Source: a virus. Taken from it: a stretch of DNA of 37,720 nt. The notes under the pieces are model-generated. The model was given only the letters and a program-made list of their open reading frames with translations. It searched no databases and was not told the origin of the DNA. Of the stretch, positions 20,042 through 26,160 are shown piece by piece. Numbering within the stretch: the stretch's first letter is position 1; each line of letters starts with the position of its first letter. The stretch is from positions 1 through 37,720 of IMG/VR virus record IMGVR_UViG_3300036768_000302; one strand, given 5' to 3'. The position numbers were made by a program, and so were the translations under genes.

Positions 20042-20521
20042 ATGGCCCAGTATCAAGTCAAGGACGCCGACACCGGGCTGGTCTGGGAGGTCCCGGGCCG
20101 GTCCGCCCAGCAGGTCGCCAACGAGGAAGCTCGGGCTTGGGCGACCGAGCTTCAGTCCCGGATCGAGGAGACGACGGACTTCACGCTCCGGGCTTGGGTC
20201 CTCCTCCCGAAGTGCCCCGAATGCGGAGGCAGGATCGTCGAGTACTCGCCGGAGTGGATCGCCGTCATCGCCATCTGCGAAGACGGTCACGAGACGATCG
20301 TCGAGGACAGCGCCGAGGTCTCCGAGGTCGTCCACCCGCTCCCGCCGACTTGCAAGGGCGGCGGGACCGATCACGACTGGAAGCAGACCGGCGTCTGGGG
20401 TCACGGCGCCGGAGTCGCGATCCAGGAGGAATGCACCAAGTGCCACGCCCGGCGGATCGAGGACACCCGCCCGGGCTATGAGGGCATCGCCTACGAGGCG
20501 GCCCCCACCTACGAAGACTAG
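20042..20521 (+). CDS. Zinc-ribbon-containing early protein, function unknown
   Basis: This 159-residue protein starts at the ATG behind AAAGGAGGTCCCGAA and is the first gene after the promoter at 19955. The N-terminus (YQVKDADTGLVWEVPGRSAQ) is beta-like and acidic, followed by LQSRIEETTDFTLRAWVLLP. A KCPECGGRIVEY motif and ICEDGHETIVED give a possible zinc ribbon. A second pair, TCKGGGTDHDWKQ and ECTKCHARRIED, gives another. The protein is acidic overall. It is encoded just before the DUF1874 gene in the same transcript, so it may be another early anti-host or anti-defence factor. No homologue is recognised. Confidence 0.8.
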   Translation: MAQYQVKDADTGLVWEVPGRSAQQVANEEARAWATELQSRIEETTDFTLRAWVLLPKCPECGGRIVEYSPEWIAVIAICEDGHETIVEDSAEVSEVVHPLPPTCKGGGTDHDWKQTGVWGHGAGVAIQEECTKCHARRIEDTRPGYEGIAYEAAPTYED

Positions 20522-20532
20522 GAGGTCCCCAA

Positions 20533-20916
20533 GTGGCTATCTACCTCGCCAACGCCCTCGTCCCGGTCGAGGGCGTCCACTACATCTACCGGCTCGGGCG
20601 GCTCGACTCGCCGCTCGCCGCCCAGGTCGTCCGGGCGCTCGCCGCCCGGGCGGACGGCTCCGCCATCGGACACCCGTCGACGGCTCGGCTCCTCGGGGTG
20701 GAGCCATCCCGGGCCGAGCTTCAGCCGGAGGCTGGCGACGTCCTCGTCGTCGTCCGGCTAGCTCGGCGGAACCCCACGTCCGGCGGCGACGTCGACGTCA
20801 CGCCGGCCGACTTGGAGGCGCTCCTCCAGCTCGTGCTGGGGCCGGCGCCATCACTCGACTCCGCGGTCGACGCGATCCTCCTCGGATCGAGTGAACATCC
20901 TGAAAATGGGTATTGA
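20533..20916 (+). CDS. DUF1874 / AcrIII-1-like viral ring nuclease (anti-CRISPR)
   Basis: It starts at GTG 20533 behind AGGAGGTCCCCAA and encodes 127 residues. The DUF1874 (STIV B116-like) pattern is clear: MAIYLANAL at the N-terminus with Asn7, the signature GSAIGHPSTARLLGV containing His47, and PEAGDVLVVVRLARRNP, then TPADLEALLQLVLG. In the characterised archaeal-virus member (SIRV1 gp29, AcrIII-1) the family degrades cyclic tetra-adenylate and so switches off type III CRISPR ancillary nucleases; as I recall, the essential histidine there is also His47. The same role is inferred here, acting in the host cytoplasm early in infection. The last ~20 residues are an extension. The stop overlaps the -35 of the next promoter (20913). 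Confidence 0.85.
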   Translation: MAIYLANALVPVEGVHYIYRLGRLDSPLAAQVVRALAARADGSAIGHPSTARLLGVEPSRAELQPEAGDVLVVVRLARRNPTSGGDVDVTPADLEALLQLVLGPAPSLDSAVDAILLGSSEHPENGY

Positions 20917-20941
20917 CAAGTCGTCCCGGGTGTGATATATT
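20913..20941 (+). promoter_or_regulatory. Strong early promoter for the gene at 21001
   Basis: TTGACA (20913-20918), a 17-base spacer and TATATT (20936-20941), preceded by TGGGTA. The spacer and -10 are almost identical to the leftward promoter at 5346-5374 (shared CCCGGGTGTGATATATTCG). Confidence 0.88.
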
Positions 20942-20954
20942 CGAGGCGTCAAGA

Positions 20955-20978
20955 GGGGCGGACGAGAGGACCCGCCCC
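20955..20978 (+). promoter_or_regulatory. 5' leader stem-loop of the gene at 21001
   Basis: GGGGCGG (20955-20961) pairs with CCGCCCC (20972-20978) around ACGAGAGGAC, eight bases before AAAGGAGGTCCC. The stem differs from the other copies but the loop core is kept. Confidence 0.7.
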
Positions 20979-21000
20979 CAGAGCAGAAAGGAGGTCCCAA

Positions 21001-21210
21001 GTGGACGCCACCCCGATCCGACCCGAGCACCTCGGTACCGACGCGACCGAGGGCGACGTCGTCGCCTACCTCCACCTCGTCGAGCTACTCGGCGGCGACG
21101 AAGCCGCCGCTTGGAACGGCGGCGATTGGACCGCCGGGCTCGTCGCCAGGGGGTATGGGCGAACCGACGACGGCCGTTGGACGGCTCCCGACGGTCGGGA
21201 GCTGGAGTAG
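21001..21210 (+). CDS. 69-aa early acidic protein
   Basis: It starts at GTG 21001 behind AAAGGAGGTCCCAA, directly after its own promoter and leader hairpin. The product is acidic: RPEHLGTDATEGDVVAYLHL, a helix ending in VELLGGDEAAAW, and a beta-like C-terminus (GYGRTDDGRWTAPDGRELE). Small acidic early proteins are often DNA mimics or inhibitors of host enzymes; the sequence cannot tell. The stop codon TAG is part of the hairpin that precedes the next gene. No homologue is recognised. Confidence 0.75.
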   Translation: MDATPIRPEHLGTDATEGDVVAYLHLVELLGGDEAAAWNGGDWTAGLVARGYGRTDDGRWTAPDGRELE

Positions 21211-21224
21211 GGGGCAGGTCCCCC
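21210..21224 (+). promoter_or_regulatory. Small hairpin before the gene at 21242
   Basis: GGGGG (21210-21214) pairs with CCCCC (21220-21224) around CAGGT, two bases before AAAGGAGGT. It overlaps the upstream stop codon. Confidence 0.45.
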
Positions 21225-21241
21225 AGAAAGGAGGTCCCGCA

Positions 21242-21592
21242 ATGATCCAGGACGCCATCCCCGCCAGCCGCTCGCTCCCCATCATCGACCGGCTCCTCCG
21301 GGCGACATTCCCGGAGTTCCGGGGGCGCCGGGTTACGGTCCGACCATGGACCGGCCCGGTTTGGGTCCAATGGAACTGGGACGAGGGGCGCCGGGACCTC
21401 GTCCGGGTGGTGACCCAAGACGGGAAGGTGGCGGTCCCGACCGTCCCGGCACCATGGAACCACGACTGGCCCAAGCCGCGACCGGAGGAGTGGGGGCCGG
21501 GCGCGATCCTCGTCGTCCTCCACGAGGACTTCGGTCGGCAGTACGTCACCATCTACGCCAGCCCGACCGAAGTCCGGGAGGCGCTCCGATGA
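21242..21592 (+). CDS. 116-aa hypothetical protein
   Basis: It starts at the ATG behind AAAGGAGGTCCCGCA. An N-terminal helix (SLPIIDRLLRATFPEFRG) is followed by RRVTVRPWTGPVWVQWNWDE, the strands DLVRVVTQDGKVAVPTV, a Pro/Trp-rich loop, and ILVVLHEDFGRQYVTIYA. It looks like a compact alpha/beta protein. It is probably transcribed from the promoter at 20913 together with the preceding gene. The next start overlaps its stop (ATGA). No family is recognised; association with the anti-CRISPR island suggests an early accessory role. Confidence 0.75.
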   Translation: MIQDAIPASRSLPIIDRLLRATFPEFRGRRVTVRPWTGPVWVQWNWDEGRRDLVRVVTQDGKVAVPTVPAPWNHDWPKPRPEEWGPGAILVVLHEDFGRQYVTIYASPTEVREALR

Positions 21593-21837
21593 GGCCGGTC
21601 GCCGTCATCTACCGGGCGCTCCGTCGCCGGTCCTCATATCGGGGCCGGCTCGCCGTCGCGCTCTACCGGGCGCTCTGCCGGGCGGCTCGCCGGGCAGACG
21701 CCTACGGGCGGACCGCCCCGCTTACGGTCGAGGCGGAGTGGCTCGTCGACCGCCTGGCGGTCACCCTCCGCAGGGCGACCGAGGAGCGGCTCGCTCGGCG
21801 CGACGATCGGCTCCGGCGAGGCGCGGTCGGGCGGTAG
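21589..21837 (+). CDS. 82-aa basic helical protein
   Basis: The start overlaps the previous stop. The product is strongly basic and helical: VIYRALRRRSSYRGRLAVAL, YRALCRAARRADAYG and VDRLAVTLRRATEERLARRD. This composition suggests nucleic-acid or membrane association. It is the last gene of the island before the portal gene. No family is recognised. Confidence 0.65.
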   Translation: MRPVAVIYRALRRRSSYRGRLAVALYRALCRAARRADAYGRTAPLTVEAEWLVDRLAVTLRRATEERLARRDDRLRRGAVGR

Positions 21838-21850
21838 GACGGGCCTCGCA

Positions 21851-21881
21851 CCGCCGGCGGACGCTACCGCTCCGCTGGCGG
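21851..21881 (+). terminator. Hairpin between the early island and the portal gene
   Basis: CCGCCGGCGGA (21851-21861) pairs with TCCGCTGGCGG (21871-21881) with one G-T pair, around a nine-base loop. It could end transcripts from the early promoters before the head genes. No T-tract follows. Confidence 0.4.
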
Positions 21882-21901
21882 CTTCGCTATGATGGGGCGG
21901 T

Positions 21902-23326
21902 ATGAGCACCCCGCTCCTCGCCTACACTTCGGCGGTCTTGGGCGGTCGGGACGACGCCGACCGGGCTCTCGCGATCCTCCGGGCGAACGAGCCGACCTAC
22001 CGGGTGCTCCGGGCCTACTACCTGGGCAATCATCGGCTCGCGTTCGCATCCGAGCGGTTCATGAACGCGTTCGGCGAGCTGTTCCGGGCCTTCGCTGACA
22101 ACCTCTGCCCAGCCGTCGTCGACTCCGTCGCCGACCGTCTACAGATCGACGGCTTCGACGTCGAGGAGGGCGACCCTATCAAGGCGGACCTCGTCATGAG
22201 CATCTGGCGACGGAACCGCATGGACCGCCGGGTCGGCGAGGTCCACCAGGAGGCGCTCCGGCAGGGCGACGCCTACGTCCTCGTCTGGCCCGACCGGGAC
22301 GGCCTCGCCGCTATCTATCCCCAGCGGGCGGACCAGGTCGCCTACGTCTACGATGAGGAGCTGCCGGGGCGGGCGCTCTACGCCGCGAAAGGTTGGGTGC
22401 GGGGCGACGGGACCTACCGGCTCAACTTGTACTACGCCGACCGGATCGAGAAGTACGTCAGCCGCTCCGCGACGCTCGGGGCGATCCCGGACTCCTCGAA
22501 CGCCCTCGTTCCCTTCGAGGCGGACGGGGAGCCGTGGCCCCTCCCGAACCCGTTCGGGACGGTCCCGGTCTTTCACTTCGCGACGAACGCGCCGGTCGGC
22601 GGATACGGGAAGTCAGAACTCGCGGACGTCGTCCCGCTCCAGGACGCCCTCAACAAGGCGGTCGCCGACATGCTCGTGGCGATGGAGTACGCGGCGCTAC
22701 CCCAACGCTGGGTGACGGGGATCGAGGTCGAGATCGATCCGCAGACTGGGAAGCCGGTCCCACCGTTCACACCCGGGTTCGAGCGGATTTGGCTCTCCGA
22801 GTCGCCGGACGTCCGCTTCGGCGAGTTCCAAGCCGCGGACCTCGCTCAGTTCATCCGCGTTCAGGAGTCGATCCGCGGCGAGTTCGCTCGCGTCTCGGGG
22901 ACGCCCTTCCACTACCTCATGCTCGTCGGGGGCGACTGGCCCTCCGGCGAGGCGATGAAGACCGCCGAGACGCGCTTCCTCTCCCGGGTACGGGACCGGA
23001 TGGTGGCGTACGGGAATACCTGGGAGGATGCGATGCGGTTCGCCCTCGCCGTCGAGGGGGTCGAGGTCGAGGGGCTCCGGCTCTCGGTTCGCTGGCGGGA
23101 CCCGGCGCCGCGCTCGGAACGGGAGATCGTCGAGACGGTCGCCCTCAAGACCCAGATCGGCCTCCCCAAGCGGCAGGCCCTCATCGAGCTCGGTTACGCC
23201 GAGGCGGAGGTCGAGGCGTTCCTGCAGGAGGGGGCCGCCGAAGCCCAGGCGGCCGGGGTCGAGCTTCTCCGGGCTCTCAATCGAGGCGGACTCCCTCCGG
23301 CGGAGATCGGCGGGACCGCCCCCTAG
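21902..23326 (+). CDS. Portal protein (SPP1 gp6-like)
   Basis: This 474-residue protein matches the SPP1-type portal family (Phage_prot_Gp6). Recognisable parts are an N-terminal YRVLRAYYLGNHRLAFASER, the region AFADNLCPAVVDSVADRLQI, GDAYVLVWPDRDGLAAIYPQ, FGTVPVFHFATNAP, GKSELADVVPLQDALNKAVA and the long helix ESIRGEFARVSGTPFHYL before the C-terminal crown. Twelve copies form the ring at the unique capsid vertex through which DNA enters and leaves. The start has GCGGTATG with a weak Shine-Dalgarno (GATGGGGCGG), weaker than the early genes. Confidence 0.93.
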   Translation: MSTPLLAYTSAVLGGRDDADRALAILRANEPTYRVLRAYYLGNHRLAFASERFMNAFGELFRAFADNLCPAVVDSVADRLQIDGFDVEEGDPIKADLVMSIWRRNRMDRRVGEVHQEALRQGDAYVLVWPDRDGLAAIYPQRADQVAYVYDEELPGRALYAAKGWVRGDGTYRLNLYYADRIEKYVSRSATLGAIPDSSNALVPFEADGEPWPLPNPFGTVPVFHFATNAPVGGYGKSELADVVPLQDALNKAVADMLVAMEYAALPQRWVTGIEVEIDPQTGKPVPPFTPGFERIWLSESPDVRFGEFQAADLAQFIRVQESIRGEFARVSGTPFHYLMLVGGDWPSGEAMKTAETRFLSRVRDRMVAYGNTWEDAMRFALAVEGVEVEGLRLSVRWRDPAPRSEREIVETVALKTQIGLPKRQALIELGYAEAEVEAFLQEGAAEAQAAGVELLRALNRGGLPPAEIGGTAP

Positions 23327-23334
23327 GCTCTAGG
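23322..23334 (+). promoter_or_regulatory. Small hairpin before the gene at 23348
   Basis: CCTAG (23322-23326) pairs with CTAGG (23330-23334) around GCT, overlapping the portal stop codon and touching the GGAAGGAGG Shine-Dalgarno. It is short, so the support is modest. Confidence 0.35.
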
Positions 23335-23347
23335 AAGGAGGACGTCC

Positions 23348-23719
23348 ATGCCACTGACGACCGCGGCACTCAATCAGATGCTCGACGCGCTCGACGAGGC
23401 TCCGGCGGCGCCGTCCGCCGGGATCGCCTACCTCTCGCTCCACACGGACGTGGTCGGCTCGGGGAACACGAACGAGGTCAGCGGGGGCTCGCCGGCCTAC
23501 GCTCGGCAGCCGGCCGTCTGGGGAGCGGCCTCCGGCGGCACAAAGTCGCTGACCAACCAGCCGACGTTCGACGTTCCGGGCGGGACGACGGTCCGCCGTC
23601 TCGGTTTTCAGTCGGCGGCCTCCGGCGGGACCTACTGGGGCGATGCCGACCTGACGGACGAGACGTTCGCGGCGCAGGGGACGTATACGATCACCTCGGC
23701 ATCGATCACGCTGACCTAG
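23348..23719 (+). CDS. Phage structural protein of the 'LHT...NEVSGG' type, tail fibre-like
   Basis: This 123-residue protein follows GGAAGGAGG. The pattern is an N-terminal helix (TTAALNQMLDAL), AGIAYLSLHTDV, NEVSGGSPAYARQPAVWGAA, FDVPGGTTVRRLGFQSAASG and a C-terminal strand set ending AQGTYTITSASITLT. It matches a small beta-sandwich protein often found in phages of high-GC bacteria and annotated as tail fibre-like or minor structural. Exact location in the virion is not known. Its position between portal and minor head genes would also suit a decoration protein. Confidence 0.7.
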   Translation: MPLTTAALNQMLDALDEAPAAPSAGIAYLSLHTDVVGSGNTNEVSGGSPAYARQPAVWGAASGGTKSLTNQPTFDVPGGTTVRRLGFQSAASGGTYWGDADLTDETFAAQGTYTITSASITLT

Positions 23720-23738
23720 CGGAGGCGCTTTGGCGGGG

Positions 23739-23775
23739 ACGCGGCGCTCCTCCCTCCCGGGGCGGGGCGCCGCGT
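23739..23775 (+). terminator. Intergenic hairpin after the gene at 23348-23719
   Basis: ACGCGGCGC (23739-23747) pairs with GCGCCGCGT (23767-23775) around a 19-base loop, followed by TTCTCGT. A weak or partial terminator is possible. Confidence 0.4.
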
Positions 23776-23800
23776 TCTCGTCTCGGGGAGGCGGCCCTCG

Positions 23801-24109
23801 ATGACGTCCGGCTACCGGCACCGACTCCGGCGGGACCTCGAACGTCTCGCGGCGGACGTCCGCCGCGGGGCGACGGCGTGCAAGGTCGCGGGGGTCGACG
23901 ACCTCTACGTCTCGCTGCTCGACGCGGCCGCGAACGAGATCGAGCGGGCCGCCTACGCCGTCGAGCGGGGGCACCTGCCATGCTGTCTCGATCCCGAGCA
24001 CGATGGCGAGATATCACGCCACCTCGCCGACGAGCACCGCCGCGGACTGCATCGGCTCGCCGAGACGTCGGGCGGCGATCCCGAGTGTCCGGTCTGCCGG
24101 GGCGGCTAG
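23801..24109 (+). CDS. 102-aa hypothetical protein with CPVC motif
   Basis: The start ATG 23801 has GGGGAGGCGGCC upstream. The protein is mainly helical and basic at the N-terminus (YRHRLRRDLERLAADVRRGA), then VDDLYVSLLDAAANEIERAA, and the C-terminus has CCLDPEHDGEISRHLADEHR and a final CPVCRGG. Two Cys pairs and several His residues could bind zinc. It lies among structural genes but does not look like a known head protein. The function is unknown. Confidence 0.65.
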   Translation: MTSGYRHRLRRDLERLAADVRRGATACKVAGVDDLYVSLLDAAANEIERAAYAVERGHLPCCLDPEHDGEISRHLADEHRRGLHRLAETSGGDPECPVCRGG

Positions 24110-24115
24110 CCTGAC

Positions 24116-25831
24116 ATGGCGCTCTCGTTCATCGGCGCGACGACCGGCGTAGCGTCGGCCTCCCTCCCCTCCGGCTGGCAGGCGGGCGACCTCGCGATCG
24201 TTCTCGCCTACCGCGACGGTTCTACCACGGCGCCCTCGCTCCCGTCCGGCTGGACGAGCATCATCACCGGGGGCGCGAACTCGTGCTCGGAGCGGGTCGG
24301 CTATCGCGTCCTCCAGGCCGGCGATAGCGGGACCGGGAGCTGGACGAACGCGACCTCGGTCGTCTGCCTCGTCTACCGCGGCCAGGACACGACGCCGATC
24401 GGGGCCTCGGCCCAGGGCGGCGCGGCCAGCACGACCGTCACCTATCCCGCGCTGACCCTCCAGGTCACTGACGGGACGTCATGGGTCGTCGGCCTCGCCG
24501 GGCATCGCTCGGTCGATACGGCGCTGGAGACGCCGCCGACTGGGATGGTCCTCCGGGCGGACGTCCTCGACAGCACCGACGAGGCGGCGGGGCACGACAC
24601 GAACCACGGCGTCACGAGCTGGTCGGCGACGAGCGTCAGCGTCGGCGGGACTAGCTCGGGCTGGCGGGCCGTCACGGTCGAGGTCCGGGCGGCCCCTACC
24701 TCCAAGTCGGGGCCGGCCCAGACCGTCACGCACTCCTCGGCGACCTCGGCGGCGGGGCGGAAGGGTGCTCGGGGAGCGGCGACCGTCTCGCACACCAAGA
24801 CGACCTCGGCGGCGGGCCGGAAGGGTGCTCGGGGCTCGGCGACGACCGTCACGCACTCCTCGGCGACGTCGGCGAGCGGGTCCCGAAAGCAGTCCTCGTC
24901 CGGGCCGGCCTCGCCGGTCACGCACTCGTCCTCGGCGACCGCGGCGGGCCGGAAGGGCGGGCGGTCCGCCGCGTCGACCGTCTCGGCGACTACGGCGACC
25001 TCCGCGACTGGTCGGGCCTCCCGGCGGGGCTCCGCATCCACCACGGCGGGCTCGGCAACCTCGGCGGCTGGTCGCCCAGCGAAGCGGGGCTCCGCGACGA
25101 CGTCGTCGGCGGCGGCGACCTCGGCCTCGGGGAAGACCGCGCGGCGCGGCTCCGCCACGACCTCGGCGGGCTCGGCGACCTCGGCGACCGGGCGGAGTGG
25201 ACGGCGCGGCTCCGCGGCGACGACGTCGGCGACTTCGACGGTCGCCACGGCCGCCAAATCCGGCCGCTACGGCCAGGCGACTGTCGCGGCGGCCTCTACG
25301 TCGGCCGCGGCAGGTCGGGCGGCTCGTCGTGGCTCTACGACGACCACGGCGGCCTCCACGACGGCCGGCTCCGGGCGTACGGGCCGGCGCGGCTCGGCGA
25401 CGACGTCGGCAGGCGCGTCGACGGCCGCGACTGGGCGCCCAGCGAAGCGGGGCTCGGCGACCGTCTCGCATGTCTCGTCGACGGCCGCGGCCGGGAGCGT
25501 CTCGGGGGCTCGGGGCGGGTCGGCTACGCCGGTCGAGCACCATCACGCGACGACGGGCGCCGGCCGGAAGGCGGCGTTCGCGGCGGTCGCCAGTAGCGCG
25601 ACCTCGGCGACCTCGGCGGCCGGTCGGGCGGGCCGGCGGGGAGCGGCGACGACCTCGGCGACGCATGCGACCACCGCGACGGGGGCGGTCCCGCCGGCGG
25701 AGGTCTTTACGGACCAAGAAGTCGTCAGCGTCGCCGGCTCGATCGGCGCTACCATCGGGGCGGGCCTCGCCGGCCGGGTCGACGGCGCGACGATCCGGGG
25801 GCGGGCGATCGAGACCATGAGGGCCAGATGA
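24116..25831 (+). CDS. Repeat-rich structural protein, probable fibre or head decoration
   Basis: This is a 571-residue protein. Residues 1-205 form a beta-sandwich module known from many phages (LPSGWQAGDLAIVLAYRDGS, LPSGWTSIITGG, GYRVLQAGDSGTGSWTNATS, VVCLVYRGQD), probably a surface or glycan-binding domain. From residue 214 to about 522 there are some 15 units of ~20 residues built on GRxxRRGSATTSxxSATSAA, almost only Gly, Arg, Ser, Thr and Ala. A short C-terminal segment (VFTDQEVVSVAGSIGATIGA) may anchor it. The repeats are basic and should form an extended shaft. Being encoded between portal and minor head protein, it may decorate the capsid rather than the tail. No catalytic motif is seen. 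Confidence 0.75.
   Translation: MALSFIGATTGVASASLPSGWQAGDLAIVLAYRDGSTTAPSLPSGWTSIITGGANSCSERVGYRVLQAGDSGTGSWTNATSVVCLVYRGQDTTPIGASAQGGAASTTVTYPALTLQVTDGTSWVVGLAGHRSVDTALETPPTGMVLRADVLDSTDEAAGHDTNHGVTSWSATSVSVGGTSSGWRAVTVEVRAAPTSKSGPAQTVTHSSATSAAGRKGARGAATVSHTKTTSAAGRKGARGSATTVTHSSATSASGSRKQSSSGPASPVTHSSSATAAGRKGGRSAASTVSATTATSATGRASRRGSASTTAGSATSAAGRPAKRGSATTSSAAATSASGKTARRGSATTSAGSATSATGRSGRRGSAATTSATSTVATAAKSGRYGQATVAAASTSAAAGRAARRGSTTTTAASTTAGSGRTGRRGSATTSAGASTAATGRPAKRGSATVSHVSSTAAAGSVSGARGGSATPVEHHHATTGAGRKAAFAAVASSATSATSAAGRAGRRGAATTSATHATTATGAVPPAEVFTDQEVVSVAGSIGATIGAGLAGRVDGATIRGRAIETMRAR
24755..25681 (+). repeat. About 15 tandem ~60-bp coding repeats
   Basis: The repeat encodes ~20-residue units of the form GRxxRRGSATTSxxSATSAA. 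Most units are 20 codons long, a few 19 or 21-23. The DNA copies are diverged but share GGGCGG and CGGGGCTC-like cores, so the tract could expand or contract by recombination. Confidence 0.8.
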
Positions 25832-26157
25832 TGGATATCTCCGTAACTCGGGGCCATGAGGGCTCGTACGACATCACGATCACGAAGGCGGACGGGACGG
25901 CCTTCGACCTCACCGGTCGCACCCTCGCCTGGACGGCCTCGCGCTCCCGGACGGGGACGCCGGAACTCGGGCCGGTCGCCCTCACGATCACGGACGCTCC
26001 GGCGGGGAGGGCGCGGCTCCGGCTCCCGGCGGCCCTCACGGCGACGCTACCGGCGGGCGACCTCGCCGTCTACGCCTACCAGATCACCGTCGACGACGCG
26101 ACCTCCGATCCGATCGTGGCGCTCCGGGGCGTCCTCTACGTCCTCCCGACCGTCTGA
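25828..26157 (+). CDS. Ig-like small structural protein (BppU N-terminal-like)
   Basis: This 109-residue protein starts at ATGATG overlapping the previous stop. The sequence is a run of strands: GSYDITITKADGTAFDLTG, RTLAWTASRS, GPVALTITDAPAGRARLRLP and AVYAYQITVDD with a final ALRGVLYVLPTV. It resembles the N-terminal Ig-like domain of baseplate upper proteins (BppU) that often occurs alone in siphophages. It may be an adaptor attaching the preceding repeat protein to the virion. The assignment rests on pattern only. Confidence 0.65.
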   Translation: MMDISVTRGHEGSYDITITKADGTAFDLTGRTLAWTASRSRTGTPELGPVALTITDAPAGRARLRLPAALTATLPAGDLAVYAYQITVDDATSDPIVALRGVLYVLPTV

Positions 26158-26160
26158 CGG

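Noticed and set aside
21888-21893. TATGAT as a -10 element for the portal gene
   Set aside because: No -35-like sequence lies 17 bases upstream and the start codon would be only a few bases downstream.
22393-24114. A 573-residue open frame overlapping the portal gene and two following genes
   Set aside because: It is a high-GC shadow frame: Arg/Gly-rich, no Shine-Dalgarno, and it runs through three well-supported genes in other frames.
24479-25717. Long minus-strand frames opposite the repeat protein
   Set aside because: They are very basic, repeat-derived shadows of the plus-strand repeats.
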